From Camellia lanceoleosa (Eukaryota > Streptophyta > Magnoliopsida > Ericales > Theaceae): 64,000 nt of DNA. Within the stretch, counting starts at the first letter, position 1. Every line of letters starts with the position of its first letter. Positions 36,941 to 49,139 of the stretch are shown piece by piece. The position numbers and the translations under genes were made by a program. Location of the stretch: contig CM045758.1 of the NCBI GenBank assembly GCA_025200525.1, positions 170,204,101-170,268,100 on the forward strand. The letters are read 5' to 3'. The notes under the pieces are model-generated. The model worked only from the letters and a program-made list of their open reading frames with translations, did not search any database and was not told the origin of the DNA.

Positions 36941-38360
36941 CAAGGTTATATCTCTGTTTTGAGGGTTGAACAATTTTCAAAGAGCTTATATACACACTTG
37001 AGAGCCCCTTCTTCTTGTGCAAGCCACATTTAAGCAAACCTATCCCCTTTGAAACATCTCTATACACCACATACAACCTTAGAGCAAAGCCTTAGAGCCT
37101 TGGTTGATCTTTGAGCGTCACAATTCAGGCTTGAGAGTGTGCTTGGACCAAGTTTAATTCATAATAAGAGCTTGTCCTCTTTAAGAGGTATAAGCTTACC
37201 ACCTTTTCTCTTGCTCTTATTTTAGTCCCTTATCATCAATTTCTTGTGTCTTTGTATTGTTTTCGATCTATTTCAAGTGTTGGAACTTGGGTTTAAATAG
37301 TTATCAAAGGTAGAAAGGTTTAATACCCCTTTCTTGCACCTTACTTCATAGCTCATACCCTTGTCTTTACACTTCTTGTTTAGTCTTCAAACTGAGTTTT
37401 CAAAGTTCAAAATAGGCTAAAAAACATGGTTTGAGGTTTCAAAAATGGAGGGGCTAGCTCTTGTTCACTAGCCTTGTGATTCTTTTCTATTTCCTATCTT
37501 TTTTGAACTCTTTAAACATCATTTTAGTCACTGCTTTTTTAAATATTAGGGGTTGTTTAGACTTGTTTTAATTCATTTAATTGGTTCATGCTTTGAATAC
37601 TTTGCCTATCATGTTGTAAGTCCTTATGGCTTTGCTTGTTTAGGCCTTAGACATCAAGCCATTTGATTTGCTTGGTTTTCATATTAGAAGTCTTCTTCTT
37701 CAAATCAATCTCGTAATCAAGTCTACAACCTCCCTCTTTTCTTCTTTTCTTTTGTTTGAGAGTTGTCTCAAAGGATTGATGGTTATTCAATGCATGGAAA
37801 AAAAACCTATGCTCAATGGCTTAACCTCATCGGGGGTTCATCGTCAAAGCATAAGCCCTCTTTAATGCTTTGGATCACTTCTCGCTTAATGTTCCTTCTC
37901 ATTTAGTGGACTTGACCATCATTTTGGGACAAATTGATTAAAGAATGGAAAGGACTAATAAAATGAGCTTAAAATCAATAAAACCGACGTAAAGAAAATG
38001 AGTAAGATTGCTTGGATTCGGCTGAACATTATGTTGTGTCCATAATGTTAAGAATCGTCATGCAACAATTCATGATGCGTTGATAAAATTTGAAGTGTCT
38101 CTACCTCCCTCTTTGAGCTCACTTCATGATAAGAGGGAGGAGGGGTCGTTCATTGCATTTATTGATTTTTGTCCAATTGTCTCCGAAATCAATCAAGCAA
38201 TCAACATGCTTATTGATGGTTTTGGAACCAACTTCATTCTTCTCTTGAGCCTCTTTGTGACAGAGAAGAGCAGAGGGGACAAACAGAGCTCAGAAAAGCT
38301 CTGTCTACACTATTTTTACCTCAGAGCACAAAAGCAAACTTTTGCATGAAATTAGGGCAC

Positions 38361-38410
38361 GACCAGCCTTGTTTGGGCCCGGCCAGGCCTCATTGGGGAC
38401 CAGCTGGGCT
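38361..38410 (+). promoter_or_regulatory. 21-bp GC-rich array 2 (LTR interior)
   Basis: Units gaccagccttgtttgggccc and ggccaggcctcattggggac, plus a partial unit, at 20-21 bp period. Missing from the 3' LTR because a deletion starts at its edge. Confidence 0.6.
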
Positions 38411-39238
38411 TTAATGTTTGGTCAATAATGTGTTTTGCAGAAACAGAGGGCAGTGGCTGAAGGTGAAACATGATAGATTTCCAAGGAAAATAGACAGAGC
38501 TACTTCTAAAAACAGTCACGTGCATGCAAACCTTGTGCATCCTTGCTTATATCAATGTTGTAAGTTAATGTTCCCATTATTGTTGTAATTAATTAATTAT
38601 CATTATAGTTAGCATTTTTGTAATTATTATGAATGTTCATTGTTGATTAACTTAGATAGTTAGTTTTATTGTTCATCCTTGTTGTAATAAACTAGATAGC
38701 TAGTTAGTTATTTAGTATTCATTAGCTTAAATCTTTCATTTGGTTTTGTAATAGTTAGTTTATTTTGGACCTTAGACATTCATTTGGACCCTCTTGCATG
38801 AGGGCAAAGCCATGTAATAAGTGTGTATGTCTTCCAACCCCACATCCTTCTCTATTTTATTTACTCGCTTATGATGGATAGTTTAGAGCATCACATTTCG
38901 TTTAGCATTTCTCATGATTTACATCCATTGTCTTGCATACATTAGGCTCGACGCATCATTCTAACTCACATTGTTATTTATTACTTCTTTGAAAACGTGC
39001 GCAAACCGCATGCTATCAAATCGATTCACATGCCATGTTAGTAGCCGAGTCTATTTAAATTGCATATTATATGTGTTGCATTAGTTAGGAACATGCATGT
39101 TTTTTAATTCCTTTACTTTATTTGGCTTGCCTTGGAGTATTAGGTGAGCACTTATTGCTTTAGCATACCGCATGCGTGTGATTGTTGCCATGTCATCAAA
39201 ACATGATTCCATGAGGCTAAATGCTTAAGTGATATATC

Positions 39239-41359
39239 TATAGCGATTCCAATTTGGACCCGTCAATTATTATATTCTGGACTCGAGTTTTGTGGTTTAA
39301 TATTGCTATTGATGTCTTCTCCTCATTTTTTCTCTTTGAATTTGAGTTTGGAATGTCTTGGGCATGTTTAGAACAGGTTGGTTGCTAGTTGGTCTTGAAT
39401 GTTGTTGCCCAGAATTTTGGTCTTCCGCTTGATCGGGGTTCGCAAACACTCAGTACTTTGCATGTCTGCAAAATACTAGAGGGGTGTTTTCCATGCTCGA
39501 GCGGCGTTTCCTGCGTTCGAGTAAGGTGGCGCTCGAGCGACTTTTCTTGCGCTCGAGTGGTTTGTCTGTTGTCTACCAAAGTACCGGAAGTGTGCATTCT
39601 ATGCTTGAACGGGACTTTTTGTACTCGAGCATAACAAAACTTTGTGTCTGACGCTCGAACGTCAACTCTTCCGCTCGAGCGAACTATGCATATATCAAAT
39701 CGCGAAAGTGACATTTTATATCACTTTTTCATCCTTCGCTCTCTCTAAAACTTTCCAAAAACCTAAATCCACACACTCTCTCTCTAAAATACACTTTCTC
39801 TACATTTTGACCTAAATCTAGTGATTTCTCCCCCCTACTCCATTTGATAAAAAAGATAGAGCATCCCGTGGGCTTCCATTTGATCCGAATAAAGCCAAGT
39901 TTGGACGTCTTTGAGGTTTCTCCACTTCTCTTTTGAGCTTCTACACTTGAGGTAGGGATATTTTACACTTTGTTATGATCTTTAACCTAGTTATTTGTCG
40001 TTATGTATAAATGGTGAGATTTGGGAGTATTTTGAGTAAATTTAGGATTTGGATTCAAATTGAAAATAGGGGCTTTCATATTGGGTTACATAAATGACTG
40101 TGGGGTTTTGGATTTGAAGTTATCTTGTGTTAGAATAGTGGATTTTAACCTTTGGGTTAATATTTGAAAAAGTGAGAAATTTGCCCTAATATGTCTTAAA
40201 TAATTATTTTGTATAAATAATGAAATTGGTGTGAGAAATGTGAAATTGGGGAAAGGTATAAATGAATGGTGTAGCTGGATTTGTTTAATCACTCACATAT
40301 GGAAACTTAATGAATTATCTGTTATAAAGATTATATATATCTGTTTAGAAATATCTGTATTGGGCTATCGGTGGAGGATAACTATGATTGTTGTAGAAAT
40401 TGCATGAGAATTAGGTGAATTGAAACTAATCATTTGAATTATGTCATTGAATATAACAGTATGACAAGGCATTGAATATGCATAGTTGATAGCCATTGAA
40501 TATAACGATATTTTTTAAATACATTGTATATGTATAATATTTTTTGAGGAGAAAGGGGATGTACTCCATTGTTTGGAAGGAAATAGGGGATGGACTCCAT
40601 TGAGAATTAAGTTGGCTAGAGTGTCTAAAGTGAAAGTCCTGAAATCTTAGATATACATGGGTGCTGATCCCGAAGACGAAATTTTCATAAAATGGCAAGG
40701 TTGAAGTGCTTGTATGATAGTTATGTTGATTAAGAACCACTGAGTTGTAGTTTCGGTTGGGTTATTTGGAAAATTATACACTTGGTATATGACTTGAATG
40801 AAATGAATTAACTTGAAATGAATAAATGGAAATGGTTTGTGATGTGAGTATCAGTATTGAACAGTCATGGGAAGAATATAAGTTGGTCATAAGTATTGAA
40901 TGTTTATTTGACCCTTATATCTTAGTTAAACCTCATATATTGTGTTAGACTGTTTTTATTAGGCTTTGGCTCACCCTACTGGGGAAACCACTCTCAGGTA
41001 CCGGTGACATGCTTCTTCCAAAGACGTAGCTTGGGAGGATTTAGTAGCTGGTGGCTTCATTTTGTTGTTTAAATGTTTAAATGTTTATTCAAGCCACGGG
41101 CTTTATATGTACAGAGTATATAACTGTCTTTGGTTGTAACCAAATTATATCTTGGAAAGATGTAAGCCCATAAGGCATTTATTTTGTTGTCATTAATTGA
41201 TGACTACATGCTATGGATTCAAGATGGACATTTATGAATGTATATTACATGTATTATCTTTTATAACACGAACTCTGATGAATTGAAGTACATTGATTCT
41301 ATTTCGATCATCCCTCTTATGAGTTGGTTTATTTGTAAAAAATTTTTTAGGGCGTTACA
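39239..41359. mobile_element. Solo LTR inserted in the Tat 5' LTR
   Basis: 2,121 bp flanked by atatc on both sides (39,234-39,238 and 41,360-41,364). The 3' LTR has the uninterrupted site, with atatt at 60,017-60,021. It ends gggcgttaca and starts tatagcgattcc, which looks like a mutated TGTCACGACC-type start. No internal domain is present. It carries a cluster of CTCGAG palindromes but is otherwise not collinear with the 20,083 family, so it belongs to a different LTR family. Confidence 0.85.
39496..39679. promoter_or_regulatory. Paired CTCGAG palindromes, 20-bp spacing
   Basis: Pairs with starts exactly 20 bp apart: 39,496/39,516, 39,532/39,552, 39,604/39,624 and 39,654/39,674. The cores are CTCGAG or one-base variants, most inside gcgctcgagcg-like palindromes. 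Same rule as in the 20,083 and 61,816 LTRs. Confidence 0.55.
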
Positions 41360-41955
41360 ATATCTGTTTGAATGTCAGTGGATGAAGGCTAATTACTTGA
41401 ATTGGAATAAATTGATTAATGTACATACAAACTCACTTTTTTAAGTGATACGGGTATTCAAAATAATTTTCAAATAAACATAGAATCAAAGTGTTCCAAT
41501 TTTTGCAAATTAGTCTATACTTATGTGTGTCACATAGTAATGTTAGCCTAATAATCAGAACATGAGCATATAATGTAAATAAAAATCACATCATGATTAG
41601 TAGAGGCCAATCTTTGATCGGACGAGTGGGGTGCTCACTTCATGACCTTTCTCTCTCGTACCTAAGTTCCCGAGCCGAGACAATCTTGGTGATGACGGAC
41701 ACATGGCCTTTGGCACGAGTCACGGGTTTTCTAAATTTTTCAAAATTATTTAGGTGGTGATTCTACAATCTGGCAAAGTAGTCAATTTTTGGCATTTTTG
41801 ATATAAAATCAATTTTGTAAAAGAATTGTCAAATTTGGACTCATTTGTATTTATCTATTTCACATTACACTTGTGGAATCAGATTCAGAACCATGAGAGT
41901 TTGAACTATAGGGCTATCGTATCCAAAAGGAGCACGAAAAGCAAGCTACAATTTC

Positions 41956-41973
41956 TAGCGACTTTGCTAGGGA
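41956..41973 (+). promoter_or_regulatory. Decayed primer-binding site
   Basis: tagcgactttgctaggga lies five bases after the LTR end. It differs from the tggcgactctgctgggga site typical of Tat-type elements only by G-to-A and C-to-T changes. Confidence 0.6.
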
Positions 41974-42732
41974 AATTAGAGAACTTGACTCGAACTTCAT
42001 GCTGTGAAATTTTATTTACACTTATATGTCTTTTACATTGCCTTTGCATTAGTGCGCTTAAAGTCACCGTATTTGCCATCTACTATTCCTAGACGGTTTG
42101 CTAGAGGCTTGCACAAAAGCTTGTCAAAAGGCTGACCGGTCATGGGCTCTGCCATGTTGCAAACACAACCCTTGGATCTAGACTACCACTGTACCATTTG
42201 ATCCTTTTTTCACTTCTCGGTGTTAGGTGTGAGAGGTATATTAAATAGTCTTGCTGAGGTACCCTCTCTAACCATTTGGCCTAGTTGCATATAGAAAGCT
42301 ATAGAGACTATTCCAAACTAAGACTGGATGCTCACCTACGTGTAGGATTTTGCGTGAAACCATGTGATTGAAATAGTGAAATCCTAGTTCATGGCAAATA
42401 CTAGGACAAGGTAACCCTATCCCTTTATAGGGGTGTTTTGGCTCTCTCTTAACTGGTGTGTTCTTTACAGTGAAACTATACAAGAATGTGCATATCAGTT
42501 GCATGGTTATATCTATTTTGGGGCAGGATTCAGTGTGGAGTACAGTTTTACAACTTTGAGCATGTCTGTTGATAATATCTTAGTTGAAGTGCTGTGCGAT
42601 TTCTGATTATTGTACTTTTCTTTATTTTCTTTTGCTAGGTAGTTAAAAACCATAGCTTCAAATATCCCCCAAGTACTCTGGACCTGAGTCGGAAGACTTT
42701 GCAAGGTCGAGGATCTTGTTCGGGGACAACTC
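41974..42732 (+). other. Untranslated leader of the Tat element
   Basis: About 760 bp between primer site and first gag codons. No conserved domain is seen. A TGA lies in the gag frame shortly upstream, so the true start of gag, or an intron acceptor, is unresolved. Confidence 0.5.
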
Positions 42733-44350
42733 GTGTTTACTTCACTCTCACCGGTTACAAGACGAAGGAGAATCAAACCGAGTTCGCCAGTCCAATTTTT
42801 ACAACAATCACCTCTTAGCTCACCTATGTTCAATTCGGTTCAAGAGCAGTCGCCTACTTCCAGTCCGATTCAAAACCAGTCACCTATTTCAATAGCACAG
42901 TATCCCCTGGTCAATATGGAGGAACTACTACTCTATCTACAACAAATAGTTGAGACCTTACAGCATGATGCGGCCCATCAGGTCGAGGTCATAACTAGGT
43001 TACAACAACAGTAACCACAGTCGGCTGCGGCCTATATATCCCATGCACCCACCACAGCCATTCATATGCCCAGTGCCATTGCTAATATTGCCAATGCTCA
43101 AGATCTACAAGACCAGGGTAACTCAATTTTTCGAGTTCAAACAGAGCCAATCTCAGCACAAGCTTCCAAAGCCCCGATTTATTAGACCGAGGCTCTATTC
43201 CAGTTCGAGGTTGACCGAACTGTACTCAAGGTCAACAAACTAGAGAAACAATTCAAAAGAGCGCAAGGGGTTAATTCCATTCCAGACATAGATTATGGAT
43301 ACATTGATTCCGTGATTACATTGCCAGATCGGTTTAAGATGTTGCATATTGATCGTTTTGACGGTTTTGGGGATCCGATGGTTCACTTACGACTATTTTC
43401 AGATATCTTGTGGCCGATGGGCTTAACTAGACTATAGCAGTTGTCTTTCTTTGGTCACACCATGTCGGGTATAGCGGTCATTTGGTATGTTAAGTTGGAA
43501 GATTTCGTTAAACAAAATTGGGAGGAGATAGCCAAAGCCTTCATTGCTCAGTACTCTTACAATATGCAGATTGAGGTCATAACTCGTGATCTCAAGGCAA
43601 CACGCCAAGAGCCAAATGAGGGTTTCTCTGAGTTTGTGGCAAGATAGAGAGCTAAAGCCTTGATGATGACCACAAGGCCTTCTGAGAAGGACCAGATCAG
43701 AATGGTCGCCCAGAATCTGCATGGCAAGTTATTGCAGAAAATGATTGTGCTTTCATTGTTTACGTTTACAGAACTTCATGAAATGGGAGTGCAAATCGAA
43801 GATGCCATGAACAGGAGCTTATTACAGATGAGAAGGAGCCGGCAAAAAGGTTGTTTGTTCGCAATTCCAATGCTGTCAATGGTAGCATAGCTGCAAGGCC
43901 GTCGGATGTAAGTGTTGTCACCATGACAAAAATTGCTGACCCCTTTGCCAATACAAGATCACAAATATCATCCAACCCTACTCAACCTCAGAGGACTTTT
44001 AACCAGCTATACATGACCCTTTCCAAAGCCATGCAAGTACTGATAAAAAAAAGACACCTCAAACCCTTAGAACCTCGCCCACTTCCCGACCTTCTTCCAC
44101 TTAAGCACAATCAGTAAAGTATCAGCTTTTCACCAAGAAGCATGGTCATGACATCGACTGCTGGTTGCTTTGCGTCATGAGATTCAAGATCTCATGAACA
44201 ACAAGGTTATCGCTCTACCTCATAAACCAAATGTAAGCACAAATCCACTCCAAGCCCATAATCAAGGCCCCCCACCCTGAAAACTTAACATTATCCATAC
44301 ACTGGCCACCTCTTATGACCCCAGCGTATATATTACCCTCTCCTACCTAC
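42733..44350 (+). pseudogene. gag: Gag polyprotein, Tat-type (broken)
   Basis: One frame runs from about 42,733 to 43,890 with in-frame stops at 43,012, 43,183, 43,435, 43,645 and 43,888, then shifts into the frame of 43,851-44,117. The central part has the retrotransposon capsid signature, with WYVKLEDFVKQNWEEIAKAF, then a Tyr, and QEPNEGFSEF downstream. A later segment KKHGHDIDCW corresponds to the CCHC-like linker of this lineage, with its first cysteines lost. The N-terminus is rich in Ser, Pro and Gln. In the family this makes the capsid that packages element RNA in the cytoplasm; here it cannot be translated intact. The usual start Met is not evident. Confidence 0.85.
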
Positions 44351-45528
44351 CGAAACCAATGCTGTTCATTCCTGAGGGTATATTTTTGTGCATGATGGGT
44401 GCATTTAAACCACAACCTGAGCCTCACAATGTGGTGGCAATACTTGTGGTAAAGGAGGGTTTGGCCTCTAAAGGAGGTATTGGCCTGTCATTGAAGTGTC
44501 ATGGGCACTTGGTTGAAAAGGCATATGATTTGAGTTTCTATATTGCGCCAACTAGTCAAACCAAGCCTGAATTGGTGCTACTAATCTCGACAGATATCAA
44601 TGAGGTCCGGGAAGATGGCCCGAGCCAAGGGTTGGATGATTTGGCAGATCTCGAAGAAGATTTGCACAATCTGTAATTCTTTGATGAGCATGACCAGGGA
44701 GATGTACAGATCGGGTGGTTCGACCTGAACGGATCGACTGACAACACCGAATGGTTGAGTGTTGAGCTAGACAAGGAAGAAGAAATTGGGATGAAATCAG
44801 AGGAAAAGGAAGCAGAGGTAGTTGCAGTGGCCAGGAAGGTTGATGAGAAAGAAAAATAGCTGGAGAGCACATGTATGGGAAACCCAAGTCAATAAGTGGG
44901 AGTTGTGAACACCATAGATACTAAACAGGAAGTTGCATTGAGGCAGTTTGAGAGAGAAAGAGTAGAGGATATCCAAAAAATTGTAGCCATGTGTCGCCTT
45001 GAAGGGACACTTATACTGTAAAGATGATCCAGGTGGAGCTGGACAACTGTTTGTCAGTAGCTGACAGTAAGTGGTAGGACGACAATGATTGGCATTTGGC
45101 CTATACCAATGAAGATTGGGAAGGTTGTCTCCCGAATAATACTTAGTATGCGGAAGAAATAGACCATCTTACCCGCAGTGGACGGTATTTTAAGCCGCTG
45201 CACTTGGATCAAGCAGAGGCGTCTGGAAGGGACAAGGAGGCCGAGAAACAGAAAGAGAAGCAACTAGAAGAGGAGTCAGTGCTGAAACAGCTCAAGAAAA
45301 TCCAAGCTGATATCTCTATCTAAGGGCTCCTTATGGCTTCAAGGGTGCACCAGCAAGCAGTATTATTGGCAATGGACAAGGCCAAATTATCCATTGATAC
45401 TACGCCTGAGCAACTTGTGAGCCTGGTTTTTCCAAGTGGTGCCAAGCCAACGCTCACTTTCTCCGACAAAGAGTTGCCGCCATAAGGCTCGGCCCATAAC
45501 AAGCCATTATATATTTTTGTGGAATACA
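44351..45528 (+). pseudogene. Gag-protease linker region (broken)
   Basis: A frame at 44,359-44,676 (105 codons) continues in the same plus-strand reading after the gag part and is acidic at its end (GLDDLADLEEDLHNL). Further pieces encode Glu/Lys-rich stretches. No named domain is recognised. Minus-strand frames here (44,870-44,556; 44,887-44,597) are Ser-rich shadows. Confidence 0.6.
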
Positions 45529-45840
45529 GAGAGAAGTGGGTGCCAATGGTGCTAGTAAATACCGATTCTGCCATTAATGTTTGTTCGTCTCGTACTGCCT
45601 ACATAATTGGCCTTAAACCAGCAGATTTTATCCCCATAGCCTAGGTGATACGGGCATATGATAACACAAGCCGAGAGGTCATGGGTACGGTGAAAGTATG
45701 AGTCTAGGTAGGCCCAGTTGAGCAAGAGATCGAGTTTCATGTCCTGGATGTACCGGCTACCTTTAACCTGCTATTAGGAAGGCCTTGGTTACATCATGTG
45801 AAGGCTGTATCCTCAACTCTCCATCAAATGTTGAAGTACC
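45529..45840 (+). pseudogene. Retrotransposon aspartic protease (broken)
   Basis: The conceptual product contains VLVNTDSAINVCSSRTA, aligned with the catalytic D-T/S-G-A motif of retroelement proteases. Both the Asp (now Asn) and Gly (now Asp) have changed, each a G-to-A change. Downstream, LDVPATFNLLLGRPWLH is the typical hydrophobic loop and ILGRPWL-like motif. In-frame TAG and TGA codons interrupt it. It matures the gag-pol polyprotein in the family; this copy is inactive by its active site alone. Confidence 0.85.
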
Positions 45841-46283
45841 CTCATGGGGGAGGAATAACAATTGTTTTTGGAAACTCATCCATCCATCCGCCTCCGGAGG
45901 TGACTACGCCAGTGCTAGAGATCAATCATGGTAACGAGGATGTATTCCTCTTGGGATTCACTCTGACTGAAGCCCGAGTAGTGCAAACAATTTTGGCCGC
46001 GAACAAAGGCATATACGTCAATGCCCAGTTTATATACTTCATGAACAAACTATGGCATGTTCCGGGAATAGGACTTGGAAAGAGCAGACGGAAAAGTGTT
46101 GCAGCATCGACAAAGGTGCCACACAACCCACATACCTTTGGATTGGGCTATATGCCCGCCAAAGAGGTCTGGATAAGGAAGGGAGAAAAGATGAAAGGCA
46201 GAGCTAAGGCCAAGAGAGCTCGGAAGCAATATGAGCTCATCCACAGGCCAATCCAAAGGACGCTGAATGGTTGTTTTGTTTGA
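45798..46283 (+). pseudogene. Protease C-terminal extension with G-patch-like segment
   Basis: An open 161-codon stretch in the protease frame carries WHVPGIGLGKSRRKS and FGLGYMP (about residues 84-115), resembling the Gly-rich G-patch motif often joined to retroelement proteases. A Lys/Arg-rich tail follows (GEKMKGRAKAKRARKQ). G-patch segments bind RNA. The assignment rests on motif spacing only. Confidence 0.6.
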
Positions 46284-46398
46284 GAGGGAGAGGACTTCCC
46301 TTTTGTGGCTTTCCTAAGCCCTGGGTAAATTCCTCAAACGAACGTGTCCTCGGGTTCGAGATCTTCTTGACCATCAGTTGTAGGACAGCGATGAGAAA

Positions 46399-47007
46399 AT
46401 GGTTGAACCAAGCATCAAAGCCAACCAGAGCACGGAAGATGACTTAGACAATAACAAGGTTGAAGTGGGGGTAACACTGGCCAACCTCCTCACAGATCCT
46501 ATGACCAACCTAGAGAAAGTGGGGGTAACACTGGTCAACCTCCTCACAGATCCTATGACCAACCTAGAGAACTTGGGAGATGACTTTACTGTCTCTATGA
46601 TTGAGGAAGAACCGAGTGTGGACCCAACCAGTGGCAGTTTGGATGTATCAAGTGCACCATGTCTTACTTGGCAGCTGGAGGACGGCTACCTTTCCAATTC
46701 TGAGTTGGGTAATGAGCTAGAATCTAATTCCATTGAGTCTGTGGAGTCGGGTTCAGATTCGAGTTCTTCGGGGTCTGAGTCTGGCATTTCTGGGGGTGGT
46801 AACTCAGATACCAAAGTCCTGTCTAGGTCTTCATTTAGCTTTTCTTTTGAGTCTGTAACCGAAGATCTGGACCTTTTAAATGAGAACTCTATGGATTTTG
46901 TATACTTCTCCATGCCGCTTATTTGTTGTATTGACCAAGAGTTTCAGAATTTTAACGAAAACGAAGAGAAAGAAATTCCTCTGGCTTTGAAAAACTTGAT
47001 TAATTAA
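46399..47007 (+). pseudogene. Acidic Ser/Asp/Glu-rich linker before RT
   Basis: 202 codons open without a stop, very acidic, with a Ser run (SGSDSSSSGSESGISGG). It contains an exact-period 54-bp (18-codon) duplication starting at 46,465 and 46,519, encoding VGVTLANLLTDPMTNLEK and a near copy. No enzyme motif. The position before RT is typical of Tat elements with poorly conserved linkers. Confidence 0.65.
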
Positions 47008-47019
47008 AAGGAGGAGAGG

Positions 47020-48035
47020 TTTGCTAAACCTTGTTTTGATGAAATCATTGGCATTAATGTGGGCACTAAGAAGGATCCACACTTGGTCCAGATCGGGTCC
47101 ACGTTATCTTCGGAGGAACGCGAACGTTTAATTGCTTTATTAAAAAATTTCAAAGATGTTTTCGCGTGGTCCTACGAAGACATGCCTGGAATTGATCATG
47201 AGACTGTACAGCACCGGATCCCTCTCGACCTTGAGAACCGACTAGTCTAGCAGAAACTGTGCAGAATTCGTCCAGATTGGGCACTAAAAATCTAGGAAGA
47301 GGTCACCAAGCAAATTGATGCAGGATGCTTATTAGTATCCAAGTATTCGACTTGGTTGGTTAATATCGTCCCAGTGCCGAAAAAGGATCGCAGAATTCGA
47401 GTTTACGTCGACTTCAGAGACCTGAACAAGGCGAGTCCGAAGGATGACTTTCCACTGCCGCATATTGATGGGTTGGTAGATTTCACGGCGGCCATGCGTT
47501 GTTTTCCTTTATGGATGGGTTTTCTGGGTACAATCAGATTTTGATGGCGTCGGAAAATCGGAAAAAGACTGCTTTCACCACGCTATGGGGTACATATTGC
47601 TACTGGGTCATCATGCTGTTTGGGTTGAAGAATGTTGGGGCTACCTATCAGAGGGCTGCGACTACCATTCTGCATGACATGATCTACAAAGAGTTTGAGG
47701 TGTATATGGATGATATGATTGTCAAGTCCAAAGAGCGAGAAGGCCACTACACCGCACTGGAAAAATTCTTCTAACGGATCAGGGAATACAAATTGAGGTT
47801 AAACCCACAGAAATGCAATTTCAGTGTAATAACAGGGAAAATGTTGGGATTTCTGATCACCCAGAGGGGAATTAAAGTAGATCCTTGCAAAATCAAGGCC
47901 ATCCTAGAAATGCCACCACCAAGGACTGAAAAGGAGGTGCACGGCTTTCTGGATAAAGTGCAATTCATAAGACGGTTTATTTCCAAATTAACCTTGACTT
48001 GTGAACCACTCTTTGGTCTACTGAAGAAGTTCTGA
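47020..48035 (+). pseudogene. Reverse transcriptase, Ty3/gypsy (broken)
   Basis: Motifs in order: HRIPLDLENR, IVPVPKKDRRIRVYVDFRDL, NKASPKDDFPLPHID, FMDGFSGYNQI (first catalytic Asp), FGLKNVGATYQRA and YMDD at 47,703-47,714 (other catalytic Asps). A frameshift lies between 47,499 and 47,544. In-frame stops occur near 47,248, 47,294, 47,772 and 48,033. The enzyme copies element RNA to DNA in the family. The catalytic residues survive, but the frame does not. Confidence 0.95.
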
Positions 48036-48560
48036 TGGAAAGATCGATGTCAGTTTAACTTTAAGCAGGTTAAGCAATACCTCCAGAATCTGCCTGTGTT
48101 ATCACCACCAGAGTCGGAGAAGCCTTTGATTCTATATTTGTCGATAACAGACTCAACCATGGGGTTCATGTTTGTTCATGAATTTGAAAATAGAGTGGAG
48201 AAAGCCATATATTACTTGAGGAAGAAGATGCTAGACTACGAGACCCGCTACACTCCCTTGGAGAAAGCTTGCTTAACCTTGGTATGGGCTGCCAGAAAGT
48301 TGAGGCCCTATGCTCACTCTGTAATCTTGGTTTTGAGATTAGATCCCATCAAATATCTCTTTGAGAAACCAGCACTTACGGGAAGGCTAGCTCGTTGGCT
48401 GCTTCTTCTCTCCAAATTTGATCTCAAATATGTTACATGCAAGTCTGTTAAAGGAAGAGCTATAGTGGAATTCCTGGCAAACCACTCGGTAGAAAGAGAT
48501 GAGGCAGTGGAATACTTGTTCCCAGATGAAGACATTCTGCAAGTCGAAGAGGAAACTTAG
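48036..48560 (+). pseudogene. First RNase H domain of gypsy RT (broken)
   Basis: In the same frame as the RT, LILYLSITDSTMG and YYLRKKMLDYETRYTPLEKA match the RT-connected RNase H of Ty3/gypsy elements, followed by KLRPYAHSVILVL and the tail GRLARWLLLLSKFDLKY. Only one TAG (near 48,558) interrupts the end of the segment. Confidence 0.88.
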
Positions 48561-49139
48561 GCGATGTATGTTAATAGAGCGTCCAATTAGTACGGTTATG
48601 GAATAGGTATGTTGTTGATAGCACTCGATGATTGCCATATACCCCTAGCCTTCAAACTCCAGTTCAAAGTGTCCAACAACGAAGCAGAATATGAAGCGTG
48701 CATTGTTAGTTTGGAAACTGCACTAAGACTAGGGGCAATAAGATTGGATGTCATTGGGGACTCAAACTTGGTTGTTTCTCAGGCAAACAGAGACTGGAAA
48801 GTCAAAGAAGAAAAGATGAAGGTTTACCATCAAACTCTGGATATGCTGATTCCGAGGTTTGAAAAGTTAACATTTACGAATCTGCTTAGAGAGAACAACA
48901 GGTTCGCTGATGCTTTGAGAACTCTATCTTCTATGGCAGACATCTCGCTGGGAGTAAAGATGCGTCCAATCATTATCGAACAGAAATACAAGTCGGCCTA
49001 TGAGACTATTGCCGCAATAGATGAAGTGCAAGATAAAAACCCCTGGTATTGCGACATTTGGAATTTTCTGGAAAAGGAGAAGTATCCACCAGAAGCAAAT
49101 GCCAAGGGCAAACGGGGAATACGACGTCTGGCCTTCTAA
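48561..49139 (+). pseudogene. Second RNase H (aRH type), Tat-lineage signature
   Basis: YGYGIGMLLIA, SNNEAEYEACIVSLETAL and LDVIGDSNLVVSQANRDWKV match the RVT_3 / archaeal-like RNase H family. Glu of NEAEYEA and Asp of GDS are active-site residues. The first Asp of the domain lies near a damaged stretch (YVNRASN, then TAG). A second RNase H between the ordinary one and integrase is known from the Tat lineage of plant gypsy elements, and this is the main ground for classifying the element. Confidence 0.88.

Larger units (their letters stand above)
36554..41950 (+). repeat. 5' LTR of the Tat element (interrupted)
   Basis: It starts tgtagacacccc and ends aagctaca, just before the primer site. 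Without the inserted solo LTR and one target copy it is about 3.27 kb. It carries a TATA box at 36,933 and 21-bp arrays at 36,799 and 38,361. The 3' LTR covers the equivalent of 36,554 to about 41,725, apart from a deletion matching about 38,363-38,706. Confidence 0.9.

Noticed and set aside
41771..41783. tctggcaaagtag after attctaca as the Tat primer-binding site and LTR end
   Set aside because: The sequence at 41,956-41,973 matches the Tat-type site far better, differing only by transitions, and also follows an ACA end.
44556..44887. Two overlapping Ser-rich minus-strand frames in the gag-pol region
   Set aside because: Shadows of the acidic plus-strand linker frame.
48314..48638. Minus-strand frames across RNase H
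   Set aside because: Shadows of the plus-strand RT-RNase H frame.
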